Source: an uncultured Verrucomicrobiales bacterium (lineage in GTDB: Bacteria > Verrucomicrobiota > Verrucomicrobiia > Verrucomicrobiales > DEV007). Taken from it: a stretch of DNA of 5,715 nt. A model generated the notes under the pieces. The model worked only from the letters and a program-made list of their open reading frames with translations. It was not told the origin of the DNA and ran no database searches. Shown in pieces: positions 1 through 5,715 of this stretch. How positions within the stretch are numbered: the first letter of the stretch is position 1; every line of letters begins with the position of its first letter. The DNA is taken from assembly GCA_937893785.1 (NCBI GenBank), contig CALCSP010000802.1, positions 1 to 5,715 on the forward strand, written 5' to 3'. Position numbers and translations under genes: made by a program.

Positions 1-615
1 CAGGAAGCTTTCGTCTGCCATTTTTAACCAGAACCCGTTGTTCTGAGCCAGTGTAGCCGGTGCGGATGGGAGGACTTCGCCAACAGTTTTCCCATCGATA
101 CTTCCCTTGTAGTCGATAACAGCGAAATCCTGTAGTGCCACCGCACGGTCTTCAATATCATTATATTCTGCGAAGCGCTCGCGGATCTGATCGAGGGCCT
201 CGGAGAGTTGTTCCTCAGTAACAGCAGACGCCGGAACCTTCACATCGATGCCTTTATAATCCGGTAGAGAAAATTCCGGTGCAGTGACCAGTTCGATCGT
301 TGCTGTGTAGGTTCCATCCGAGTTGTGATTCTGATCGCGGACTTCAGTGACACGTATAATATCGAGTTTCTCGTTTTCTGTTGCTTGCTGGACGGCCTGC
401 TTAACTATGCGTTCCTCGAATTCATTTTCTATTCCGACTTTAAAGCGTTTCTCGATAATACTTGATGGAGTTTTACCCGGCCGAAACCCGGGAATCTTAG
501 CCTGGGATGCATAAAGGCCGACGATGACTTTGCGTTCGCTTTTGGCATCTTTATCAGATACCTCGATGCGCAGTATGGCTTTGCATTCCGGGAGCCTTTC
601 AACGTTGATAATCAT
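1..615 (-). CDS. tig: Trigger factor, ribosome-associated chaperone (N-terminal 205 residues; 3' end outside window)
   Basis: Trigger factor binds the ribosome at the peptide exit tunnel and shields nascent chains in the cytoplasm. The visible 205 residues cover the N-terminal ribosome-binding domain and the start of the FKBP-like peptidyl-prolyl isomerase domain. The diagnostic ribosome-docking signature IPGFRPGKTP is at residues 41-50. A second family-like stretch, VIDYKGSIDGK (about 166-176), opens the isomerase domain. The family is usually about 430-450 residues, so a little over half lies beyond the left edge. The ATG at 613-615 is well fixed, because an in-frame TAA lies 12 nt upstream with no start codon between. 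No Shine-Dalgarno sequence is visible; the leader has a run of six C residues instead. After the DGK, the sequence VGEVLPSAPATLAQNNGFWL does not match the E. coli protein closely, so the isomerase domain may be divergent. Identification rests on the signature and domain order. Confidence 0.95.
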   Translation of the reverse strand, partial: MIINVERLPECKAILRIEVSDKDAKSERKVIVGLYASQAKIPGFRPGKTPSSIIEKRFKVGIENEFEERIVKQAVQQATENEKLDIIRVTEVRDQNHNSDGTYTATIELVTAPEFSLPDYKGIDVKVPASAVTEEQLSEALDQIRERFAEYNDIEDRAVALQDFAVIDYKGSIDGKTVGEVLPSAPATLAQNNGFWLKMADESFL

Positions 616-636
616 GGGGCGTTTATGTTAGGGGGG

Positions 637-694
637 AATAGCCGCTTGGCAACAGGCAAAGACACCTGTTGTCACAGCCTGCACTGACGCTATT
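637..694 (-). repeat. Nested inverted repeat in the leader upstream of tig
   Basis: A perfect 7-bp inverted repeat, CAACAGG (650-656) and CCTGTTG (665-671), surrounds an 8-base loop. It extends to 10 bp (647-674) with one imperfect pair. Outside it, AATAGC (637-642) and GCTATT (689-694) form a second perfect 6-bp arm pair. The whole element ends 21 bp before the tig ATG and could fold in the tig leader RNA. No U-tract follows, so it is not an ordinary terminator. A regulatory role, or a protein binding site, is only inferred. I could not find a convincing promoter for tig in this 154-bp gap. Confidence 0.4.
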
Positions 695-748
695 GCCGTT
701 TTACTCTTAATAGACAACCTAGTGTCGTCCCCGGAAACTCAATAAACA

Positions 749-762
749 GGTCGATTGCGACC
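749..762 (-). terminator. Weak putative terminator hairpin after the VWA gene
   Basis: Just 7 bp past the stop codon of the VWA gene, the minus strand reads GGTCG-CAAT-CGACC, a 5-bp stem with a 4-base loop, followed by TGTTTATT. Position and orientation fit an intrinsic terminator. The stem is short and the T-tract is interrupted, so termination would be inefficient and read-through into tig is possible. Confidence 0.35.
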
Positions 763-769
763 CTAGGTT

Positions 770-1924
770 TCAGGATTTATAACGGATTCCTTTGTTTTTG
801 CCCTGCTCCTTGACGGCACGGCGTATCTTCGCATCGAAGCCATCATCTGTACCTTCCGCCTTGCGCTTTTCCATGGCTTTTTTGAGCCAGGCGTTGCGCT
901 CGCTGATCAGTTTATTCATTTGGGATTGCAGATTTTCGCGTTTTTCCTGCTGTTGCTTAACAACCTTGGTAAGCTCAGGTTTACTGAGTCCACGATATTT
1001 AACTGGCAGGTCGTTGGTATTCACCCTGTTCAGGTCAATATTTCCTTCGGCAACCTCGGCAACAAGGTCATCATTGCCGCTGATAGCCTTTCCGCTGAGG
1101 TTTTTGCTAAAATACGCCTGCCGAGCTGCGCTTGCTGGAGTTGACTCTTTTGCGGCACTGCTAGCCCGAAAAAGCTTTTTTTTCACAATGGATTGTTTTT
1201 CTTCATTCCCGAATGCAATGACCGTGGCATTAATGGCCTGGGTGAGTTCAGCAATACGTGAATCCACCGGTGTTGCAATGGCTGCCATTCCTCCATCCTG
1301 CTCAATTGCAGCAAAGGATCCCTCGGAAAGGTGTGCAATTTCCTTCCATACCGTTGTGGTCGCAGAGTGGTTGCCGCACTGGACAGTATTGATGATGATT
1401 TCCTCTCTCACTGCTGCCTTGCAGGTTTCATGGTATTTGACATCATCCTTGTAATCCATGTGAGGCGGAAAGTCTCCGACGAGGAAAATGATTTTCAGAG
1501 TGTCCTTGTCGGGTGACCACTGCATGCGTGTAACCGCATCATCCAGTGCCTGGTTGACTGATTCCGGGCCATCTCCTCCTCCTGCAGCCTGGAACCCCAT
1601 GAGGCTTTCATAGATGCTGTCCAGATCATCTGTGAGGGCAAAGTTTCTGGTAACGTAGTCATCACCACGGTCCCTGTAGGCAACAAGCCCGATTTTCAGA
1701 ACAGGAGCCGGATCGGCGTTGGTAAGGTCATTGGCAATGCTCCAGATTTTTTGTTTTGCTCCAGCGATCAGTCCACCCATTGACCCGGTGGTATCAAGGA
1801 CAAAACAGACTTCAACTGCCGGCCGGATCGCCGTTGTCTTTGTCTGGTTTTTTTTCTTCACTTTCGAGAAAGCTGCTGTTGAGAGAAGAGTGAAGAGTAG
1901 GAGATGAGTAGCGATGAGTTTCAT
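770..1924 (-). CDS. Secreted von Willebrand factor type A (VWA) domain protein, 384 aa, function unknown
   Basis: The protein starts with a signal peptide (K2, hydrophobic 8-18, likely cleavage after AFS at 20), so it is probably exported. The VWA fold spans about 36-235. Its first metal-site motif is DTTGS (44-48), within FVLDTTGSMGGLI. The second loop is GGGDGPES (115-122) and the third metal ligand is probably D151 in LVGDFPPH. The usual MIDAS threonine of the second loop is absent; D118 may serve, as in related GGGDxPE-type VWA domains. C168 and C183 flank a conserved-looking segment and could form a disulfide. The C-terminal third (about 285-384) is highly charged and probably helical or coiled coil, rich in K, E, Q and R. 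There is no lipobox, sortase motif or second membrane segment. The ATG is secure because an in-frame TAA lies 6 nt upstream; no Shine-Dalgarno is visible. It follows the VIT-VWA gene after 70 bp and is probably cotranscribed with it. I recognise the domain architecture, seen in Planctomycetes and Verrucomicrobia, but not a function. Confidence 0.85.
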   Translation of the reverse strand: MKLIATHLLLFTLLSTAAFSKVKKKNQTKTTAIRPAVEVCFVLDTTGSMGGLIAGAKQKIWSIANDLTNADPAPVLKIGLVAYRDRGDDYVTRNFALTDDLDSIYESLMGFQAAGGGDGPESVNQALDDAVTRMQWSPDKDTLKIIFLVGDFPPHMDYKDDVKYHETCKAAVREEIIINTVQCGNHSATTTVWKEIAHLSEGSFAAIEQDGGMAAIATPVDSRIAELTQAINATVIAFGNEEKQSIVKKKLFRASSAAKESTPASAARQAYFSKNLSGKAISGNDDLVAEVAEGNIDLNRVNTNDLPVKYRGLSKPELTKVVKQQQEKRENLQSQMNKLISERNAWLKKAMEKRKAEGTDDGFDAKIRRAVKEQGKNKGIRYKS

Positions 1925-1994
1925 GTTTTAATGTTGATTGCGTAGTTGGCAGGGGGAGAGACAGTAGCTAAAACTGTGTCCGGGAAAACCTTTG

Positions 1995-4424
1995 TTAACT
2001 CTCTTCCTTTTTGGTGATTTCGTAGATTTCACCGTCAATAAGCACTTGCAGGTTGCCGGCTACTGAGAGCCACTTGGCAATCGTTGCGCTACGAGCCAAC
2101 AGCTTGAAGTAATTGTCACTGCCAAATACGATTTTACGCACTTTGGCCTCGGGTTTCTCGGCAGCCTCGGCATCCACCCAGGCATTGTTGTTATGGTAGA
2201 AGGTCTTGCCAGCAATCTGCCGAGTTGACTGTTGTTCAAAGCGAATCTGGTTACCGTAAAGGGATTCTTCATAGGCCTCCTTGCTTGCGTTGGTGCTTGA
2301 GGCTGCCTTTAATTTTGCACTGGAACGGGCAGCTGCAACGGCTGCATCGCCGGTTTCACTAGCGGCAAATCCGTGAAATGCCTTTTTTTCAAATTCCCTG
2401 AGGTAGCGTGCGGCATCTCTGCCTGCCGTCTGTCCTGACCCAAAACGCTCCAAGAATGAATTGCGTCCATTAATGATCGATGAAGGTGAGGAATTGGGAC
2501 GGGCAGACCTTTGTCCCATTGACTGCCGTGCCAGTGGCACTGCTCGATTTTCCTCGTCCTCTATGATAAGGTAGCTCGTGTAGGGCGTCACGATCCCCCA
2601 TCTGCGGGCAAGGGCTACAACCTCATCTTTAAGTTCGTCGTTTTCACCGTGTAGGCGGATTTCATCAAGAAGGTAGCCTACACGCCTCGTTGCCCAGAGT
2701 CTTGGAATGAAATCATGCTTTTCATTGGCACCAAAGGCGGCTTTGTAGGTGAAGGTCGTAGTTTTGCCGGCCAAGGTGCCTTCCAGAATGACCTGTGGCT
2801 TTTCTTTATCGCTTTTCTTGGACGAATAACGACCAAAGACCACCAACTGGTCTCCCTTGAAGAGGTCAGGAAGCTGAGCAGGATGACGTTTGCTTAACCG
2901 TATGCCCCCCTGGGTCTTGATCTTAATATCCGCCATTACCGGTTGCGATATCTTCGAGTAAAAGCGAGAAACTTTGTGTTCAATGTCCTCTTCAGGAAGC
3001 ACATATTCCGTAATTGCCCGGGTGTCCTCCGCGATACGATCCAAGAGCTTGGTGTTGATGTCAGTGCCGATACCGAAGGAGAAGATCCTGACGAGTCCTG
3101 ATGTTTTCTCTGTGGCTGATGCTAGTCTTTCTAGTATCTTGTCCGGTCGAGTTTCACCAATTGTGGGTCGCCCATCGGTAAGGAAGATGACCTGAAACGG
3201 TCGGGATGCCGCCCCTTTTTTCCTGCGTTCCTTGGCGCGGTTTACCGCCATTATTAAGGCTTCCTCGATCGCAGTGCCGCCACCGGCTTTGAGACCGCTA
3301 ATAAATTCACGGGCCTCATGAATATTCTCTTTATCGGCAGAAGCCAGTTCCCCGAATAGGGATTCCGCCTCCGTTGAGTAGCGAACAATCTCAAATCTAT
3401 CACCCTTGTTGAGGTTGCCGAGGCAGAATTCCAGTGCGGCTTTTGCCTGCTCGAGTTTTTTTACCCGCATTGATCCTGATGTATCAACTGCAAACACCAC
3501 GTCCTTGGCAACGACCGCTTCATCCTGCCATGCACCTGGGGATAATAACATCATGTAGTATCCCTCTTTACCGTGTTTTTTACCCTTGCTCCTGTAGGCA
3601 AAAAGTTCCAATCCGACGGGCTTGTCTGTTTCGGTTCCGGAGGAAAAGAACAACTTAAAGTCCGTGTCAGGGAGTGTATTCTTTTCCTCAAAGCCCACCA
3701 CGGCCCTGTTTTTTCCCTTACGGGATGTTTCTATCTCGTGGCTGGGCGAATAGATCGACTTTAACTCGTCCTTTGAATCAATATTTACCTTTATTGAGAC
3801 GCTCTTTATAAGCCGTGAGGAAAATTTCTCGGTGTTCAGCGGATAGATGTATTCTGTGATTCTACCATCACGCTTGAGTAGTTGTGTGTATTTGATCTTG
3901 ATACGCTTTTCTTTGCGCGGCTCGATCGGGAAGATGCGCACCTTGAACATGCCCTGATTGCTGTATTCCATGAGTGCCGGATCCTTTGCCTTGCGGACAA
4001 TCTCCTCGTAGATGGACCGTGCTTTTTTGGCATCAAGTAGTTCAGCGGCAGTCATTTCCCCATTGACGTCCATTTGGAATTTATCAATCTGAGCCCCTTC
4101 CGGAATAGGAAAGATGTATGTTCCCTCAAGGCGTTGGTCGGACGGATTGAAGAAAACCTGATCGATTGACGTGGTGGCAACCTGCCCATTGATAGAGACG
4201 TTTACATGATGTTCGCGTACTTCCAGCGGCAGGAAACGATTAATGGGCCGTGGGGGACGGGGCCATGGATGTGGCGGGTGTGGATGAGGCGGCCTGATAT
4301 GTTTGGGAATATGGACGGGGCGGTCGATAATGATAAACCCATCAGCTTGTGCTGTTTGCAGGCTTATCGGCGGCATGAGCAAGAAAAGACTAAGGGCTGT
4401 TAGCAGAGTATTGGCTTTGCGCAT
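1995..4424 (-). CDS. Secreted VIT-VWA domain protein (inter-alpha-trypsin inhibitor heavy chain-like), 809 aa
   Basis: Domains in order: a signal peptide (1-27, cleavage after AQA); a His/Pro-rich segment (36-60); a VIT domain (about 62-195, with FFNPSDQRLEGTYIFPIPEG at 91-110 and a later KVRIFPIEPR); a linker of beta character; and a VWA domain (about 306-490). The VWA metal site is canonical: DTSGS at 314-318, T384 in GGGT, and D417 in LTDG. A further beta region with RLWATRRVGYLLDEIR (575-590) and the GIVTPYTSYL motif (610-619) follows, as is usual in this family. A low-complexity Ala/Ser linker (about 630-736) leads to a compact C-terminal module (737-804). The ATG at 4422-4424 is chosen over an in-frame TTG at 4487 because it begins a good signal peptide and because that TTG lies inside the predicted promoter. 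The protein is likely periplasmic or extracellular, as it lacks an LPXTG motif or C-terminal anchor. In animals this architecture binds matrix proteins; the bacterial role is unknown. Confidence 0.9.
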   Translation of the reverse strand: MRKANTLLTALSLFLLMPPISLQTAQADGFIIIDRPVHIPKHIRPPHPHPPHPWPRPPRPINRFLPLEVREHHVNVSINGQVATTSIDQVFFNPSDQRLEGTYIFPIPEGAQIDKFQMDVNGEMTAAELLDAKKARSIYEEIVRKAKDPALMEYSNQGMFKVRIFPIEPRKEKRIKIKYTQLLKRDGRITEYIYPLNTEKFSSRLIKSVSIKVNIDSKDELKSIYSPSHEIETSRKGKNRAVVGFEEKNTLPDTDFKLFFSSGTETDKPVGLELFAYRSKGKKHGKEGYYMMLLSPGAWQDEAVVAKDVVFAVDTSGSMRVKKLEQAKAALEFCLGNLNKGDRFEIVRYSTEAESLFGELASADKENIHEAREFISGLKAGGGTAIEEALIMAVNRAKERRKKGAASRPFQVIFLTDGRPTIGETRPDKILERLASATEKTSGLVRIFSFGIGTDINTKLLDRIAEDTRAITEYVLPEEDIEHKVSRFYSKISQPVMADIKIKTQGGIRLSKRHPAQLPDLFKGDQLVVFGRYSSKKSDKEKPQVILEGTLAGKTTTFTYKAAFGANEKHDFIPRLWATRRVGYLLDEIRLHGENDELKDEVVALARRWGIVTPYTSYLIIEDEENRAVPLARQSMGQRSARPNSSPSSIINGRNSFLERFGSGQTAGRDAARYLREFEKKAFHGFAASETGDAAVAAARSSAKLKAASSTNASKEAYEESLYGNQIRFEQQSTRQIAGKTFYHNNNAWVDAEAAEKPEAKVRKIVFGSDNYFKLLARSATIAKWLSVAGNLQVLIDGEIYEITKKEES

Positions 4425-4478
4425 GATCTTTGAATGATAAAGGTGTTTGGTGGAGGAAACGCGCCAGCGAAGTGCTTT

Positions 4479-4507
4479 ATTAGACAAATTACCGGCGGGA
4501 AGTTCAA
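4479..4507 (-). promoter_or_regulatory. Predicted sigma70-type promoter for the VIT-VWA gene
   Basis: On the minus strand, a -35 box TTGAAC (4507-4502; 4 of 6 to consensus) and a -10 box TCTAAT (4484-4479; 5 of 6) are separated by an ideal 17 bp. Transcription would begin near 4472, giving a leader of about 48 nt before the ATG at 4424. The alternative TTG start at 4487 would fall in the spacer, which argues against it. The call rests on consensus matching only. Confidence 0.55.
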
Positions 4508-4508
4508 A

Positions 4509-4558
4509 TTGGCAGTCCCTGCCAGCCTAGAATGGGCTTTCAGGCAGTTTATAGCCAA
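4509..4558 (-). terminator. Overlapping inverted repeats between ispD and the VIT-VWA gene; possible terminator or attenuator
   Basis: Two mutually exclusive folds share the same bases. The compact one is TGGCAG-GGA-CTGCCA on the minus strand (4524-4510), a perfect 6-bp stem with a 3-base loop, followed by ATTTGAA. The larger one nests three perfect arm pairs: TTGGC/GCCAA (4558-4554 with 4513-4509), CTGCC/GGCAG (4547-4543 with 4523-4519) and AGCC/GGCT (4538-4535 with 4527-4524). It begins 21 bp past the ispD stop, so its simplest role is to end the yqeY-ispD transcript. The T-tract is weak, so termination is not certain. It abuts the -35 box of the next gene, so a protein-binding role is also possible. 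Confidence 0.4.
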
Positions 4559-4579
4559 TATTAGCCCCTAGGACCTGAA

Positions 4580-5257
4580 TTAGAGAGTTGGGGGAGGGAA
4601 CTGCAGATCTGCAGGGAAGGTGATCTTGGGGTTTAGGCTTTCATTGTGAACAAGTTGAACCGGTAATCCAAGCCTTTGAACGGCGGAAACCTCATCACTG
4701 ACCTCCAGGTTTTCGGCAATGACTTTGGCAAAAGCCTGCTTCAGGATTTCTGAGCGAAAAATCTGTGGGGTTTCCATTGCCCACATGGCCTCGCGACTAA
4801 TGTCTTCGCTGACCAGAAAATCCTTGTCGGCACGTTTCAGGGTTTCTGTTACTGGGTGGGCACTTGCGGCAGCCCCGCTTGCGGCAGCGGCCTGGAGCAC
4901 ACGTTCAATCTGGGTAGGGGTGACCAAGGGACGAGCCCCATCGTGTACGGAGATAAACTGGCAAGAATCGGCGACATGGCTAAGTGCACATGCAACGGAA
5001 TCCTGCCTTCTCTCTCCTCCCTTAATAACATGCCTGACCTTCTTGAATGCGGCCTCCCTGACCAAGTCAGATACAAGGGAAACACGGTCCTTTCGGGCAA
5101 CGATAATGATATCGTTGACCTGTCGGGTTTTTTCAAACGCGGCGATGCTGTGCCTGAGAATAGGTTGGTCGCCGATCTTGGCGAACATCTTGTCAAAGCC
5201 CATCCTGTTCCCGGATCCTGCTGCGGTAATGATGGCAGTGAGGTGTGTGGTTGCCAA
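4580..5257 (-). CDS. ispD: 2-C-methyl-D-erythritol 4-phosphate cytidylyltransferase
   Basis: IspD transfers CMP from CTP to 2-C-methyl-D-erythritol 4-phosphate, the third step of the MEP route to isoprenoids, in the cytoplasm. At 225 residues it is close to the usual 225-240. The nucleotide-binding loop AAGSGNRMGFDK (12-23) supplies R18 and K23, the expected catalytic pair, although the usual PKQ is replaced by DKM. Further landmarks are GGERRQDSV (80-88), VHDGARP (104-110), PVTETLKR (135-142), R155 in SREAMW, TPQIF (163-167), VSDEVSAV (187-193-like, usually TDDAS) and NPKITFPADL (209-218). The start is TTG: there is no nearby in-frame ATG, and the next methionine (M19) would remove the nucleotide loop. 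The resulting N-terminus MATTHL happens to match E. coli IspD as I recall it. No Shine-Dalgarno is visible. It lies 41 bp after the YqeY gene, probably in one operon. All key residues appear intact, so it should be active. Confidence 0.95.
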   Translation of the reverse strand: MATTHLTAIITAAGSGNRMGFDKMFAKIGDQPILRHSIAAFEKTRQVNDIIIVARKDRVSLVSDLVREAAFKKVRHVIKGGERRQDSVACALSHVADSCQFISVHDGARPLVTPTQIERVLQAAAASGAAASAHPVTETLKRADKDFLVSEDISREAMWAMETPQIFRSEILKQAFAKVIAENLEVSDEVSAVQRLGLPVQLVHNESLNPKITFPADLQFPPPTL

Positions 5258-5298
5258 AGTCTTTTGGGATAAGCTCGCTGACGTGCTACGTGGTTTCT

Positions 5299-5715
5299 TT
5301 AGGCCAGACGTTGCATGACTGCCGCTGAGAGTGTCTTGTTATCAACCCGGCCTGCGGCCTTGACCTGGAGAATCTTCATAACTTGTCCCATTTCCTTACG
5401 TGACGTGGCACCTGATTCGCTGACTGCTTCATCAATCAATTGATCAATCTCCTCTTCACTGAGGGATGCGGGTAGGTATTTGTTCAGTATTTTGATTTCA
5501 GACTTCTCATTATCTGCAAGGTCCTGTCGACCTGCCTTTTCAAATTGCTCCACCGAATCATTGCGTTGCTTGATCGCTGTGCGCACCACACCAATTTCCA
5601 TGTTGCTGTCCAGTTCTCCCCCGGCACCATGTTTTTCAATGGCTAGGTTCTTGAGAGCGGTTTTCAGGGAGCGTAATACGGCGAGGGACGTGCTGTCCTT
5701 AGAACGCATGGCTTC
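5299..5715 (-). CDS. yqeY: GatB/YqeY domain protein (5' end outside window)
   Basis: The 138 visible residues form a YqeY-family protein, a small cytoplasmic relative of the tail domain of the tRNA amidotransferase subunit GatB. The GatB tail binds tRNA; the role of stand-alone YqeY is not established. Landmarks are AVLRSLKTALKN, then AIKQRNDSVEQFEKAGRQDL, an EIKILNKYLPASLSEEEI segment, and the C-terminal pattern EMGQVMKILQVKAAGRVDNK. The family is usually about 147-150 residues. The frame stays open to the window edge and reads E-A-M-R-S-K-D, matching the internal family pattern of the type KEAMKxKD. The ATG at 5707-5709 is therefore probably not the start, and about 10 residues lie beyond the right edge. 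ispD follows after 41 bp. No defect is visible. Confidence 0.9.
   Translation of the reverse strand, partial: EAMRSKDSTSLAVLRSLKTALKNLAIEKHGAGGELDSNMEIGVVRTAIKQRNDSVEQFEKAGRQDLADNEKSEIKILNKYLPASLSEEEIDQLIDEAVSESGATSRKEMGQVMKILQVKAAGRVDNKTLSAAVMQRLA

Noticed and set aside
792..1454. Plus-strand open frame of 220 codons
   Set aside because: It is antisense to the VWA gene, its translation is Ser/Arg/Leu-rich without any domain, and the opposite strand encodes a clear signal peptide and VWA motifs.
1961..1977. Small inverted repeat ACAGT/ACTGT with a 7-base loop between the two VWA genes
   Set aside because: A 5-bp AT-rich stem without a T-tract is easily due to chance; it is not enough to call a terminator or an operator.
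1995..4424. Sortase-target or hyaluronan-linked ITIH-type processing of the VIT-VWA protein
   Set aside because: The C-terminus ends in KKEES with no LPXTG-like motif or membrane segment, and the DPHF processing site of animal ITIH heavy chains is not present.
4425..4487. 21-residue N-terminal extension of the VIT-VWA protein from a TTG start
   Set aside because: It would bury the signal peptide behind a charged stretch, and the TTG lies between the predicted -35 and -10 boxes. The ATG at 4424 is better.
4719..5318. Plus-strand open frame of 199 codons, and an overlapping one at 4856-5272
   Set aside because: Both lie opposite ispD, whose catalytic motifs are intact on the minus strand; neither translation resembles a protein family.
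5707..5709. ATG as the true start of the YqeY gene
   Set aside because: The frame continues upstream to the window edge with family-like residues (E-A before M-R-S-K-D), so this methionine is probably internal.

Overview
All supportable genes lie on the minus strand, so the window reads right to left. In transcription order it holds the 3' part of a YqeY-family gene, ispD (MEP isoprenoid pathway), a large secreted VIT-VWA protein, a smaller secreted VWA protein, and the 5' part of tig (trigger factor). No plus-strand open frame is convincing. I see no tRNA, rRNA, CRISPR array, insertion sequence or phage gene, and no gene-free stretch longer than about 155 bases.

The likely source is a Gram-negative bacterium of the Planctomycetes-Verrucomicrobia-Chlamydiae group, most probably Verrucomicrobiota. 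This is inferred from the IspD variant (a G-F-D-K loop instead of P-K-Q, and HDGARP), from VIT-VWA and VWA proteins of types I associate with that group, and from starts without Shine-Dalgarno sequences. It is not proven by any single marker. GC content looks close to 50%.

Layout: yqeY (3' part, 5299-5715) and ispD (4580-5257) are separated by 41 bp and probably share a transcript. A 155-bp gap follows, holding overlapping inverted repeats (4509-4558) and a good sigma70-like promoter (4479-4507). That promoter would drive the VIT-VWA gene (1995-4424) and, 70 bp further on, the VWA gene (770-1924). A short hairpin after the VWA stop may end that transcript. The 154-bp gap before tig (1-615, continuing off the left edge) contains a nested inverted repeat.

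The flanking genes are housekeeping: isoprenoid precursor synthesis, a tRNA-amidotransferase-like protein and a ribosome-associated chaperone. The middle pair looks like a small envelope module: both products have signal peptides and metal-binding von Willebrand A folds, and neither has a sortase motif, lipobox or C-terminal membrane anchor. Their function cannot be assigned from sequence. They are the least understood part of the window, but I see no clear evidence of a wholly new system.
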